Of a stretch of 64,000 nt of DNA, positions 22,530 through 34,704 are shown piece after piece. Made by a program: the position numbers and the translations under genes. This stretch comes from Cornus controversa (lineage: Eukaryota; Streptophyta; Magnoliopsida; Cornales; Cornaceae): assembly GCA_026545225.1 (NCBI GenBank), contig CM048853.1:51075755-51139754 (forward strand). The letters are read 5' to 3'. Under the pieces are notes generated by a model. It did not search any database and was not told the origin of the DNA. It saw only the letters and a list, made by a program, of their open reading frames with translations. The first letter of the stretch is position 1; each line of letters starts with the position of its first letter.

Positions 22530-23550
22530 ACACCAACGTAGCATTCATCTCACAAAACAATCCCGGTTCTAGAATCCTCTGTACTTGTCTATTTATCTCT
22601 ACACAAGTGTGAAAAACCCTATAAACAAGTTTGTCACGGATGCACCATCCATTTGTCCAAGAAGTACGTGTGTGGCGGTTGCATGACACTTGTCCTATTA
22701 TACTTGGCTCATTTCTACCTTCCACACCCAACCAGATGAGTTGAGGTTATTCAAAGCTTATCCAAATATATGTTGCCTAATGTAAATTATGGTCCAAGTC
22801 CACTCCATTCATACGTTACCTTGTCCACCAACGTGTCTTTTGAATATAGTGCAACTTGGAATTTGGCCCACACAATTCCTACCAAAACGTTACCCACTTG
22901 CCTTGTTTGGTTGCAATCTGTTTGAATTTGAAGAAAAGAGAGAAATTCTATGGCTTTGGCAAAATTAGCTAATTTTGTTTAATTCAAAGATTTAATAAAG
23001 TAATGAAATGAACAAAGCAAAACAAATCAATTTTTTCTTATCAATTGGGCTATAGTTAAGAATTAAAATCATAGAACCAGTATTTTATGGTATTAAAATC
23101 AGAGTTGAGCATGCATGTAGTTTTCTTATTACACATTAATCCAAACTTATTATTTATTTCTATTGTACGGGTTACTTTACCATTTAATTTCTGAACCAAA
23201 TCCCACTATACTTTCCTCGGAGACATGGATCATATTATCAAATCTAAGCATAAACGATACATCACAATCTTGACTAGAAATTAGGTAATACATTATAATT
23301 AAACCAATTACATACACTTAGTACAGGTAATTACTCATAACAACAATCCAAAATCTGGAAACTATAGCACATATAAAGCTTCCTCGGCAACTAGCTGCAA
23401 TGAACACGTACAATAAGTAAAACTTGTATACAAATTTAAAATCAAACACTAGGGTACGTACCTCACGTACCCTTTCAATTACATAATATGTATCTCATTA
23501 TACATAGCCACACACACACACACGCACACACACACATATATATATAGTGA
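22530..23550. other. Intergenic, downstream of the membrane protein gene
   Basis: No gene recognised. CA- and TA-rich microsatellites lie at about 23510-23546, just beyond the stop of the gene at 23551. The 3' UTR of that gene presumably lies in the upper part. Confidence 0.5.
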
Positions 23551-23928
23551 TCATCTGCTTAGAAGGGGAAACCAGAGTTCTTGAAAGTAAGATTGGTAAG
23601 AGATCATAAAAAGGAGAAGCACAAGAAGCAATCCAACACCCCAAGGAGTTCCACCGGCCCTGTGAAGCGAGTCTTTCTCCGGCAACGGAATGAAAAATGG
23701 AGACGACCTCCGGTGGTCAAAGTTGGAGAGTAAGTGCACAACTAGCAGAAGCAGCAATGGTGACACTATGAGAACCAGCTTGACCTGATCAAAGAAGTCC
23801 TCAAGTATGGACTCATAGTTCATGTACCAATTGAGGCTAACAAACATGAACAATATGAGAAGAAAGAAGCACAAGTGTAGAGGCAAAGGAGGCTGAGAGT
23901 GTGAAGATGAATAGTAATCTCTTGACAT
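23551..23928 (-). CDS. Small plant-specific integral membrane protein
   Basis: A single-exon frame of 125 residues starting MSRDYYSSSHSQPPLPLHL. The ATG at 23928 is chosen because the longer open frame upstream has no ATG (it opens with GTG at 23961), and a TATAAA-type box lies 76 bp upstream. Three hydrophobic segments are visible at about residues 19-35, 51-65 and 97-109. Between them is a polar loop with SPFFIPLPEKDSLHRAGG. The C-terminal text GGTPWGVGLLLVLLLFMISY followed by QSYFQELWFP resembles an unnamed plant family with a conserved WGV...SYQSxFxxxWF ending (from memory). Function unknown. It looks intact and is likely expressed. Confidence 0.75.
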   Translation of the reverse strand: MSRDYYSSSHSQPPLPLHLCFFLLILFMFVSLNWYMNYESILEDFFDQVKLVLIVSPLLLLLVVHLLSNFDHRRSSPFFIPLPEKDSLHRAGGTPWGVGLLLVLLLFMISYQSYFQELWFPLLSR

Positions 23929-24003
23929 CTCTAACAAGTTGTGGTATTCAAAATGTAACACACTAGTAGTAGTTTTGTCAAGAAAATTGTGAGGTGAATA
24001 TGG

Positions 24004-24011
24004 TTTATATA
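24004..24011 (-). promoter_or_regulatory. TATA box of the small membrane protein gene
   Basis: The minus strand reads CACTATATAAACC, a strong plant TATA box, 76 bp upstream of the ATG at 23928. This allows a 5' leader of about 45 nt. Confidence 0.7.
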
Positions 24012-24600
24012 GTGGGTGGCATTAGGTTAGCTTATACTTCAGGCTTTGTTTGGAAAGAACTACAAAACCCACGCGCTTTAAAAGACCGTGATCAGCACAC
24101 TACATATATATAACACTTTTATGATATATATGGTGGTGGGTCCATCCTGAAAAGTGAAAACAGGTCTTAGATATCAGTGGTGTAAGGCGCGTGTGATTGA
24201 CATTTTTCTTCCTTGTGAAGAAATGAACTAAAAAGGAGACTTTGATAAGTAGCTTTAGTTGCGTCAGATTCTTTCTTTTGATGCATACAAATTAGGTCGG
24301 TGAGACTTTTTACTATTATAGGGTCGAGATTCATTCATTTTATAAAAGTTGACTAGTGATCTGTGGCCACGTGTCACCGCCCATGGACCGACTTTTGGTT
24401 TTATATATATATATATATTTATATATTTGTTTTGAAAGGTGTATATATATATATTAAATAGCTAGATTTAGTAAGGAGGACAGGAGGAGATGCATTATAC
24501 TCTCAAAAGTTTAGAGATGGGTGCCCATGTCATTTCTTTAATTTTGTCTATGCAAATGCCAACAATGAACTTAAGAAAGGCCGGTATAGGTGTCTTTTTT
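24012..24600. other. Upstream region of the membrane protein gene
   Basis: No other gene seen. It includes CACGTGTC at about 24370, a G-box/ABRE-like core, which is a weak hint of hormone or stress control of the divergent gene. TA-rich microsatellites follow. Confidence 0.35.
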
Positions 24601-24604
24601 TTAA

Positions 24605-24895
24605 TATATTAAGTTCGTTGTTAAAAATCTTTTGCTAAATTCATGCTAATCCAAACACATTTAAAAATGTAAGCATAACTTACAATTATCTATGAATAAT
24701 ACTAATGAATGACTCAAACTAATTTATATGCAGAGTAACATTTGTTATTATAACTCTGTCCCCCACACTAATCAGATACTCTCTAGTCTCTCTCTCTCTC
24801 TCTCTCTCTCCACATATATATATATTTATATTCATCCTGTTCCACACACATGCATGTGACTTTACATTGCATGTGTAATTGTGCATATATGTACG

Positions 24896-24936
<41 letters not shown>

Positions 24937-25005
24937 GCCATACATATATAGTCTAAATATGTCTCTCGCTAATAAGTTATAACTTATATATCATGTAAAT
25001 TATGG
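24605..25005. repeat. Dispersed duplication, copy D1
   Basis: Matches 33527-33885 in the same orientation over most of its length. Shared text includes TTGCTAAATTCATGCTAATC, GAATGACTCAAACTAATTTA and CATGCATGTGACTTTACATT. The copies differ mainly by microsatellite expansion: (CT)n at about 24786-24810 and (TA)n at about 24896-24930 in this copy. Confidence 0.8.
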
Positions 25006-25007
25006 TG

Positions 25008-25945
25008 TATTCTGTTTGATTTTGGTATTTTTTAGAATCAAATCGTACGATTCGGTTCTACTAAAAATAAAATCGAACCGAATCGTTTGAACCAATGAAA
25101 CCGAATTGAACCGTAAAGATTCAGTTTAGCTTGGTTCGGTTCTATTATTAGTACCTTAGTGAGTTATTATATTATTATAAATTGTATAATATATATTATA
25201 TAAAGTATAAACGGTTCTCATAGTAAGATTATTAATACATTACATTACTAGTTACACACTTACACTTACAAGCTAAGAAGTATGGATACGGACACGGCGA
25301 TGATACGATTATAAAATAATAAAATAATATATTAATATTTATTAATTATTCAATAAAAAAATAATACATTACAGAAATACTTCAACTCATTGTCAAGCAA
25401 TTAAGAACCAAACAAACTTATAAACAAACATAGACAAATAAATTAAAGAACCAGACTTATTTAGTCTTCTACATATATTTAGCTTAGATTTTAATCATAA
25501 CTTAGTATCATATATATAATTTTCATTCGAAATATTTGAATATATATCATTGCTATAAAGTATCCAATACATCTTCAAGGAGTGTCCGAGAAGTGTCCAA
25601 AAAATGTCTTAAAAAGAAAAATGTCAGGACACTTCTACGAAGTGTCCGCCATGTGTCCGAGGAGTATACGAGTGTCCGATACGGTGTCCGACACAGGTAC
25701 GGCACCCTCGATAAAGTGTCTGTGCTTTCTAGCTTACAAGCTTACAATTTACTTATTTATATTAATTTATATAATATATTTTTTATACAAACGATTCGGT
25801 TTGTATTATGAGGGATATAAAATTGAAACCGGACCGTTAATTCACGATTCCAATAATTTGAAACTATGACCAAATCAAACTGTAGAAAAATCTGACCAAA
25901 CTATCCCGTCCAGTTTAATTTTTCAATTTTAACGAATTTTTGTGC
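25008..25945. mobile_element. hAT-like MITE with GGTTCGGTT subterminal repeats, interrupted by another element
   Basis: Both outer parts carry repeated CGGTTC/GAACCG words (25045-25145; 25790-25915), and the right end reads TTTTTGTGCACCCC, as in the hAT MITE at 38314-38927. The left end is decayed (ATGGTGTATTC). A separate element (25272-25733) sits inside. Edges are approximate. Confidence 0.5.
25272..25733. mobile_element. Nested DNA element with GTGTCCGA-type repeats
   Basis: Ends are imperfect inverted copies (GCTAAGAAGTATGGATACGG and, on the other strand, GCTAGAAAGCACAGACAC). The right part is full of GTGTCCGA repeats (25580-25700). TTACAA abuts both ends, a possible target duplication. 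Related text with GATACTTCTTAGATACTT occurs at 33110-33300 and 40660-41215. The class is unsure; Mutator-like is my best guess. Confidence 0.4.
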
Positions 25946-26384
25946 ACCCCAAATATAAACCTTCATACATGCACGTTCACATTGTACATTATCTGGGATG
26001 CTACTGCCACCACTCTTCCTTCACAAAATCTTGGCATCTAAACAAAATATATTTCCCGCCAATGTTGTGCATGGATGATTAATTTAAAACCTGAGAATTT
26101 ACCATTTGCTTGGTTTGGTTCGGATGTCTGAAAATAATTATCAAGAAACTCAAACTGAAAAAGGTTGTTGAAGTACAATAAAAAGTTTTTTTTCAAAGCA
26201 TATATACCTTTTATCTATTTTTTTTTTTCTAAACAAAAATTGACAAATTTTTGTAGTGTATTATGTGTTCAGATATGCGAGAACAGAAAAATGTTTTAAA
26301 AAATTCCAAAGTAGAATGTTACTACTTATTATAGGCTAGGAAATAGAATTGAAGAATGCTGTAGAAGGCCCACCTTTTTCTTTA
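25946..26384. other. Intergenic, no gene seen
   Basis: AT-rich, no recognised gene. A Harbinger-like end text (TTTGCTTGGTTTGGTTCGGA) occurs near 26105. Confidence 0.4.
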
Positions 26385-26519
26385 AAGGTAATAAACGTGA
26401 TAAGGCCCAGCTTGATCAATCATTGAAGAAACTGAAAATTAGGGCCCACACTCCACAACATCCTCAACGGTCACTCTGCTCCTCAGGTGATAAGTCTATG
26501 ATAATACACGTTAAATAAA
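26385..26519. repeat. Duplicated segment, left part of copy 1
   Basis: Matches 40462-40614 (shared GATCAATCATTGAAGAAACT and GGTAATAAACGT). The match resumes after the nested elements at 33058, so one ancestral segment was split by the insertion at 26520-33057. Confidence 0.8.
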
Positions 26520-26784
26520 GCCAAAAATTTATGTGCTTTTAAAAATGTGAAAATAAATTCTTTTATAATATATTTTGATCTATATAACACTCTCATATTT
26601 ACAAAGGGAACAAATAATCCCTCTTGCACATATTATCATTTTCTATAATTATTTTATCATTTTCATTATTATAAAAAATAAAGAATAATAAAGAAAATAT
26701 ATGTTTTTATATATTAAGTTTTTTTTACCTTAATAAAAAAAGATGAGTTTTTTTTTTGGGAAAAAAAATTAAAAAATGCAAAAT

Positions 26785-27045
26785 TGTTGCAAGTGGATTG
26801 GGATTCTCTCCCTCTCCCACGTGAGTTTCCCACTTGGCCGATAATATCTCACTAAAAAATCTCCCCCACCTCCTTTCAGTGCCTATATATATGGCATCTG
26901 ATTTTATGCAATGGGTGTAATTTTTCTTAGAAAATACATATATCAATAGCAATCTTTCTCTCCTCTTCTCTCTCTCATATCTTATCTATTTTCTCTCTCT
27001 ATTATATAGTTTAATAGTTGATTATATACTACTATTATTACAACA
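26785..27045 (+). repeat. Left LTR of the Copia element
   Basis: A 261-bp LTR from TGTTGCAAGTGG to TTATTACAACA. It includes CTATATATATGGC, a likely TATA region, and CT-rich leader sequence. Text just after it, CGTTATCAGCACGAG, is in the primer-binding position and loosely resembles an initiator-Met-tRNA site. Confidence 0.92.
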
Positions 27046-30000
27046 CGTTATCAGCACGAGGTTCTGACTACCCGAGAAAATAAGTAAAAGCACGAGGTTC
27101 TGACCAACGAAGAAGACAAATAAAAGGTACGAAAATTATTTTATGTCATGTCAATAGATAAATATATCTATACATATATATATATATATAGATAAATATA
27201 TATAATATTTATCTATATATCATATATATATATACCCATACATATAATCTATATATTTATATACTACTATATATTTATATATAAAGTTCTTCCCGATTGC
27301 GAAGTGACATGTTCATATTTATATTATTTTTTTCTGTCAATATACCTACATATATATGCATATATAAAGTCCTTCCCGATTGCGAAGTGACATGTTCATA
27401 TTTATATTATTTTATTCTGTCAATATACTATACATATAAAATTATAACAAATATTCCGAGTATCTTACAATAAAAGACTCGTCCACGTTATGGAAAAATT
27501 TGAAGGATAGGTTCGAACATCAAAGAACTATAATCCTGCCAAGAGCTCGAGACAACTGGTCAAGTTGTCTGATTATAAATCGGTAATAGAATATAATTCA
27601 GCTCTATTCCGAATTAGATCCCAAATGAATTTATGTGGAGAGTCTAAAAATGATGTGGATATGTTAGAAAAAAATATTTACCACATTTCATCTCTCGAAC
27701 TAGTTCCTCCAGCAGCAGTATCAAGAGAGACATTTTACAAGATATTCTGAGTTGATATCTTACTTATCAGTAGCTGAACAAAATAATGAGCTCTTATTAG
27801 AAAACCACTTATCCCGTCCGACCGGATCAGCTTCATTAACTGAAGCACATTCAACATCCTTTAATGGTCGTGGACGTGGAAGTGGTCGTGGTCGTGGTCG
27901 TGGCAGAAATAATAATTATGGTGGTTATCCTTTATTTGAGTTTCCTAGTAGGAATTACACACCATATTATCATGAAGGAAATGCAAGTGGGGCTAAGCAA
28001 GAAAAATTGAAAGGTGTGTCGAATGCACCCTCCAAACAAATATGAAAATACTTGCTTTTGATGTGGAATGAAATGACATTGGTCACAGACCTGCCGAATG
28101 CCCAAACACTTCATTGAGCTATATCAAGCTTCAATCAAAGGAAAAGGGAAGGAAAAATATATTGATACAAATGTTATCAAAAATTATGAACCGGTAGCCA
28201 TCAATCATCTTGATATTTTAGATATCTATGAAGACTTCCCTGAAATAAATAAATCAGTGGACTGATGATGGAAATGTCCACATCAATTAGATATCATTTT
28301 ATTTGGTTTCTTATTAGTGTGTTATTACAAATTTTGTTTGTAATTATACTTTTATTAATGTTAATGAAGTTTGTTTCTTTTTAGAAAATGGATTTGATCA
28401 ATGCATTGCCCACATCCAAGATAAATGATGAAGATATATGTTTGGTTGAGAGTGCCACGACACATACTATCCTGAGAGATAGAAAATATTTTTCTCATAT
28501 AACATTAGCTGAAGCTAATGTTAATACCATATCACGTTCCATAGACCTGATTGATGGTTCTGGAAGGGCTAATATTGTGTTACCATGTGGAACACAATTG
28601 CATATTGATGATGCTCTCTACTCAACCAGATCCAAGAGAAATCTGTTAAGTTTTAAAGATATACGTCATAATGGATATCATATTGAAACAATAAATAAAG
28701 GGAGTATGGAATATCTATGCATTACATCAATTATTTCATGCTGAAAGCATGTTTTAGAAAAACTCCATACTTTCTCTTTTGGGTTATATTTTATGAAGAT
28801 AAGAGCAATTGAATCACATGTAGTGATGCACCAGAAGTGCTCTGACCCAAAGAATTTTATATTATGACATAATCGCCTTGGTTATCCTGGGTCAACAATG
28901 ATGCGCCGAATTATTGAAAATTCAAATGGGCATCCATTAAAGAATCAAAAAATTCTTTTAACAAGTGATTATACATGCACTGTATGCTCACAAGGAAAGT
29001 TAATTGTGAGGCCATCTCCTTTAAAAACTGTTGTTGAATCCCCTGATTTCTTATAAAGGATCCACGGAGATATATGTGGGCCTATTTACCCATCATGTGG
29101 ACCATTTCGTTATTTTATGGTTTTAATTGATGCCTAAACTAAATGGTCCCATGTCTGTTTACTTTCTACTCGAAATGTAGCATTTGCTAGACTTTTGGCC
29201 AAAATAATTCGTTTAAGAGCACAATTCCCGGATTATCCAATCAAGGCAATTCGTCTTGATAATGCCGAAGAATTTACATCTAAAACATTCAATGACTATT
29301 GCATGTCTATTGGCACTGATATTGAACACCCGATTGCACACACTTATACTCAAAATGGTCTAGTAGAGTCTTTTATAAAACGTCTTTAATTGATTGCCAG
29401 ACCATTATTTATGAAAACAAAACTCCCTGTGTCAGCCTGGGGATATGCCATATTGCATGCAGGATCATTCGTTCGTATTAGACCAACTGCTTACTATAGT
29501 TTTTTACCTCTACAACTTATGATTGGTCAACAACCAAATATCTCTCACTTACGAGTTTTTTGTTGTTCTGTCTTTGTGCCTATTGCACCACCACAACGAA
29601 CAAAAATGGGCCCTCAGCGTAGACTTGGAATTTATATAGGTTTTGACTCTCTATCTATCATTAGATATCTTGAACCTATGACAAAAAATTTGTTTAAAGT
29701 AAGATTTGCTAATTGTCATTTTGATGAGGTGGTGTTCCCACCATTAGGGGGAGAAATGACACAGCTTGAACAACAGCATGAAATCACTTGAAATGCTACG
29801 ACATTATCACATTTTGATCGCCCTACAAGTCAAAGAGATCTTGAAGTTAAGAGAACCATTCATTTGCAAAGTATTGCGAGATGCATTTACTGATACAAAT
29901 AAAGTGATACAATCTCATATCCCTGTTGCCAATTTCCCAACATGAATAGATGTCCCTGTTGGATAATCTATAAGTATTGCAGCAGATGCATCTAAAACAC

Positions 30001-32090
30001 GCCTAAAGCGTGGGAGACCCATTGGTGCAAAAGATACTGTTTCTCGAAAGAGAAAAGTACAAGAGAAAGTAGATAAAAAGATGGCACTCCTGAGGAGGCC
30101 ATACTTACAAAAGGAGCAATAATAGCTCCTGAAGAATGATAGCCCTTGATGAGGCACAAAAAGAGGTAGTCGTACCTGAAAATGATGAGATATCAATAAA
30201 TTATGCAAAGAGATGGAATAGAAATGAAGTTCTTGTCGACAATATATTCTCTTTTGCAGTTGCTCTTGACATTGCAAGAGATAATGAGGATCCAGAACCT
30301 CAATACGTCGACGAATGTCGACGCAGAAATGATTGGCCAAAATGGAAAGAGGCAATACAGGCAGAATTAATTTCACTGGCAAAACATGAAGTATTTGGAC
30401 CAATAATCCAGACACCTGAGGGTGTTAAGCCTGTAGGGTACAAATGGCTATTGTACGGAAAAGAAATGAGAAAAATAAAATTATGAGATACAAAGCCCGC
30501 TTAGTGGCACAAGATTTCTCACAGAGGTCTGGTATTGACTACGAGGAGACATACTATCCGGTAATAGATACAATTACATTCCGATTCTTGATTAATTTGG
30601 CAGTCACAGAAAGGCTGAATATGCATCTAATGAACGTGGTTACAACATATTTATATGGATCACTTGATAGTGATATTTATATGAAAATCCCTGAAGGATT
30701 TTAAATGCCTGAATCAATCGTTTCAAAACCACGGTCGATGTATTCAATCAAGTTACAACGATCGTTGTACGGATTAAAGTAGTCTGGACGTGTGTGGTAT
30801 AATCACCTTAGCGAGTACTTAATCAAAGAAGGATATGTAAATAATCCAATCTATCCATGCGTTTTTATTAAAAAATCAGGATCTGAATTTGCAATTATAG
30901 CAGTATATGTTGATGATTTAAACCTCGTGGGAACTCTTGATGAGCTCACCGCGACTGCTGATTATTTAAAGAAAGAATTCAAAATGAAAGAGCTTAGAAA
31001 AATGAGATTTTGCCTCAGATTACAAATTGAGCATTTATCAAGCAAAATTCTTATCCATCAGTCAACATATACAGAAAAAATTCTAAAGCAATTTTATATG
31101 GATAAAGCTCATCCATTAAGTTCTCCAATGGTCGTCCAATCGCTTGATGTGAAGAAAGATCCATATCATCCTCGAGAAGACAATGAAGAATTGCTTGGTC
31201 CTGAAATTCCATATATGAGTGTTATTGGTGCACTGATGTACTTTACAAATTGCACACGATCGGACATAACTTTTTCAGTCAATTTACTGGCACGGTACAG
31301 TTCTGTACCAACCCGCAGACATTGGAATGGTGTCAAGCATATAATGAGATATCTTCGTGGGACCACTGATATGGGATTATTTATTCAACTAAATCAAAAT
31401 CCCAGTTAGTTGGATATGCAGATGCAGGTTATCTTTCTGATTCACATAAAACTCGATCACAAATAGGATATGTATTTACTTTTGGTGGCACTGCTATATC
31501 ATGGAGATCCATGAAACAGACAATGACAACAACATCTTCAAATCATTCTGAAATACTCGCAATTCATGAAGCGAGCCGAGAGTGTGTCTGGCTAAGATCT
31601 ATGATACAGTATATTCGAGAAAACTGTGGACTCTCCTCAATAAATAATATCCCAACGATATTATATGAAGATAATGCTGCATGTCTTGCGCAAATCAAAA
31701 GAGGCTATATCAAAGGAGACAGAACCAAGCACATCTCACCAAAATTCTTTTATACTCACGAGCTTCAGAAAAATGGTAATATTGATGTTTAGCAAATTCG
31801 TTCATGTGATAATTTAGCAGACTTGTTCACTAAAGCTCTGCCTACCACGACATTCAAGAAATTGGTTCACAATATTGGGATGCGGCAACGCAAAGATTTT
31901 TCATACTGATGAGGGGGAGAATTTGTTTGAAAAGGTATTAGCATACTGCACTCTTTTTCTTTCGATCAGGTTTTATCCCACTGAATTTTCCTAACAAGGT
32001 TTTAATGAGGCAGTTCTTGTATATGCAATACCATTTTCAGTTGCACAAGAGTCTTGTTTTATTTATAGAGTCGTGAACCCCAAGGGGGAG

Positions 32091-32353
32091 TGTTGCAAGT
32101 GGATTGGGATTTTCTCCCTTTCCCACGTGGGTTTCCCACTTGGCTGATAATATCTCACTAAAAAATCTCCCCCACATTCTTTCAGTGCCTATATATATGG
32201 CATCTGATTTTATGCAATGGGTGTAATTTTTCTTAGAGAATACATATATCAATATCAATCTTTCTCTCCTCTTCTCTCTCTCTCATATCTTATCTATTTT
32301 CTCTCTCTATTATATAGTTTAATAGTTGATTATATACTACTATTATTACAACA
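32091..32353 (+). repeat. Right LTR of the Copia element
   Basis: A 263-bp LTR, about 97% like the left one, directly after the polypurine tract CAAGGGGGAG. It is followed by the second copy of the AAAAT target duplication. Confidence 0.92.
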
Positions 32354-33057
32354 AAAATTGTATAATAAAAATTTTTGGATTTTTTTTTGTTTTTCAAAAA
32401 AAATTTCCATTAGAAAGAAGGGTTTTTTTATATCAAGTTTTTTTTTTTTTTACTTTAATAAAAAAAAGATAAGTTTTTTTTCAGGAAATAACTTTCGGAG
32501 AAATAACTAAATGTGCACAATTACTTAATAAAATTTTTGATTTTTTTTATTTTCCAGAAATTGTTTCTGGAACTTTTTCCATTAGAAAGAGAGAATTTAT
32601 GAAAATAAAATAATTTTTGAAAAAAAAAATTAAAAATTATTATTATTGTGCATATTTAGTTTTTTTCCGAAAACAATTTTAGGAGTTTTTTTTATAAAAA
32701 AACTCCTCTTTTTTTTATTATGATAAAGAAAAAATTAATATAAAAAAACCCCTCTTTCTAATGAAAAATTTTCTGGGAAACAAAAAAAATTCAAAATTTT
32801 TTATTATGTAATTGTGCAATTTTTTTTTAGAAATTGATATAACTTAATATATAAAAAAAAAACTATCTTCTCTCAATTGTTCTTTATTTTTTATAATAAT
32901 GAAAAGGGTAAAGTGGTCATATAAAATGATAATATGTGCAAGAGGGGGTAATTTGCTCACTTTTACAAATGTGAGGGTGTGATATGGTCCAAAATATAGC
33001 ATAGGGAGGTTTCTTGCACCTTTTTAAAAGCACATAAGAGTTTTTTGCCCTTTTGCC

Positions 33058-33540
33058 TTGAATAAAAGGTTAATTGACTTCTTGTATTAGATAAACAATC
33101 AGCCCCTTTTATCTAGAAGTACGGATACTTATACAAGAATAATATTTTCGTATCGAATATTGATATTTTTTATATTCTCGTAGATACGTGTTCAATACTT
33201 CTTAAACGTATCAATAATTTTAAAATATATTTTCTATTTTTAACATGTATTTAATACTTCTTAGATACTTTAACCATATATCTAATACTTCTCAGATATT
33301 TCATAACACATTTCTAACAAGTTTTGAACATTAAAATATATATTTTTTAATAATAATATTATAGTAATTGTTAAGAAAATTTTAAATTTATTTTTCAAAA
33401 AAGTATTGAGGTAACATTTGTTATTACAAAATTGTCATAATTTAGTACAAAATTTATCCATGCAAATTATTATTCTTAAGTCTTATTTTGTTTGTTAATC
33501 ATCAAATTTTATAAAGAAACGTTAATTTCCTTGTTAAAAA
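33058..33540. repeat. Duplicated segment, right part of copy 1
   Basis: Matches about 40606-41070 in direct orientation (shared AGGTTAATTGACTTCTTGTA, ACACATTTCTAACAAGTTTT, AATTTATCCATGCAAATTAT). It includes repeated GATACTTCTTAGATACTT-like words also seen in other elements of the window. Confidence 0.8.
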
Positions 33541-33885
33541 TCTTTTGCTAAATTCATGCTAATCCAAACACTGCCACATATTCTACATTTAATAATGGAA
33601 GCATAGTTTACCATTATCTACGAATAATATATGAATGACTCAAACTAATTTATATGAAGGGTAACATTTGTTATTACATCTCTGTCCCTCACTAATAAGA
33701 TACTCTCTAGTCTTTCTCTCTATCTACATTTAATATTCGTACTGTTCCACACACATGCATGCGACTTTACATTGCATGTGTAATTGTGCATATATGTATA
33801 TTATATGTCCATATATCATAATATGCCATACATTATAGTCTAAATCCGTCTCCCACTAATAAGTTATAACTTGTATATCATATAA
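33527..33885. repeat. Dispersed duplication, copy D2
   Basis: Second copy of the segment at 24605-25005, in the same orientation and with shorter microsatellites. The two copies differ by scattered substitutions and small gaps. Confidence 0.8.
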
Positions 33886-34057
33886 AAGGCACTGACCTAC
33901 TTTCCAAATATACATAGATGTGAGATGCGACGACACCACCACCACCCCGCGGGGCGGCGGCGTGTGAGAGGGAGGGAAGAGAGAGAAAAAATGAAAGGAA
34001 AATAAAGAAAAGATAAATATCAATGACGAGAAAATTTTCTTATAATTATTATAGAGA

Positions 34058-34310
34058 GTTAATTAGGCGTGGAGAGAAACTTTCTTTATAATTATCATAG
34101 AGACTTCAAATGATATATTCGCCCCTAGCACTGTTAGTTTAAGTATGGAGAGAAACTTTCTTTATAATTATCATAGAGACTTCAAGTGATATATTCGTTT
34201 TTAGCACTGTTAGTTTAGGTGTGGAGAGAAAATTTTCTAATAACTATCATAGAGATTTTAAATGATATATCCGTCCCTAGCACCATTAGTTTAGGTGTGA
34301 AGTGTCTAAT
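34058..34310. repeat. Minisatellite, unit about 77 bp, three copies and a part
   Basis: Units from about 34058, 34137 and 34214 share TGGAGAGAAACTTTCTTTAT and AATTATCATAGAGACTTCAA. A partial fourth begins near 34290. Copies differ by a few bases. Confidence 0.85.
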
Positions 34311-34469
34311 ATACCTCACTTTTTTTTAATAAAATATAATTAAAAATAGGACATTGCTTGCCTCAGGTCATATAAGAAGGAGTTCCTTTTCCAAGGTGAT
34401 GTGACTTAATTAAATGTTAACACATATTTCAAATATATAAATAATAAAAAAATAGAGATATAAATCAAT

Positions 34470-34651
34470 TTTAAGGGATGAACTGTAACATTTTCATATT
34501 TTGTCTCTCTTTCCCAACTAATTTTCATGTCATTTTCATCTCTCACATATATATATATAGAATTTTATATATATATCTAACACATACATATATACACACA
34601 CACACGAGCACATCATATATATATATACACACACACACACACGAGCACATC

Positions 34652-34704
<53 letters not shown>

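Larger units (their letters stand above)
26785..32353 (+). mobile_element. Ty1/Copia LTR retrotransposon, full length but broken
   Basis: A fossil element of 5569 bp with both LTRs and a perfect 5-bp target duplication AAAAT (26780-26784 and 32354-32358). Parts in Copia order: gag about 27480-28180, protease about 28390-28745, integrase about 28800-29790, reverse transcriptase about 30330-31400, RNase H about 31410-31900. It then has a polypurine tract (CAAGGGGGAG) and the right LTR. The coding region is broken in roughly ten places. The two LTRs differ by about 8 substitutions and one 2-bp gap over 261-263 bp (about 3%). At a commonly used plant rate this points to an insertion of the order of 1-1.5 million years ago. 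Confidence 0.93.
26520..33057. mobile_element. Foldback MULE-type element hosting a Copia insertion
   Basis: The two ends are inverted relatives: GCCAAAAATTTATGTGCTTT on the left and, on the complement of the right, GGGCAAAAAACTCTTATGTG. The inverted similarity extends a few hundred bases (for example CCTCTTGCACATATTATCAT on both arms). It is flanked by TTAAATAAA (26511-26519) and TTGAATAAA (33058-33066), a 9-bp duplication with one change. The related segment at 40606-40614 has a single TTAAATAAA and no insert. Without the Copia insert its length is about 0.96 kb. Non-coding. Confidence 0.75.

Noticed and set aside
23929-23961. Longer start for the small membrane protein at 23961
   Set aside because: The first codon is GTG, not ATG, and it lies close to the expected transcription start.
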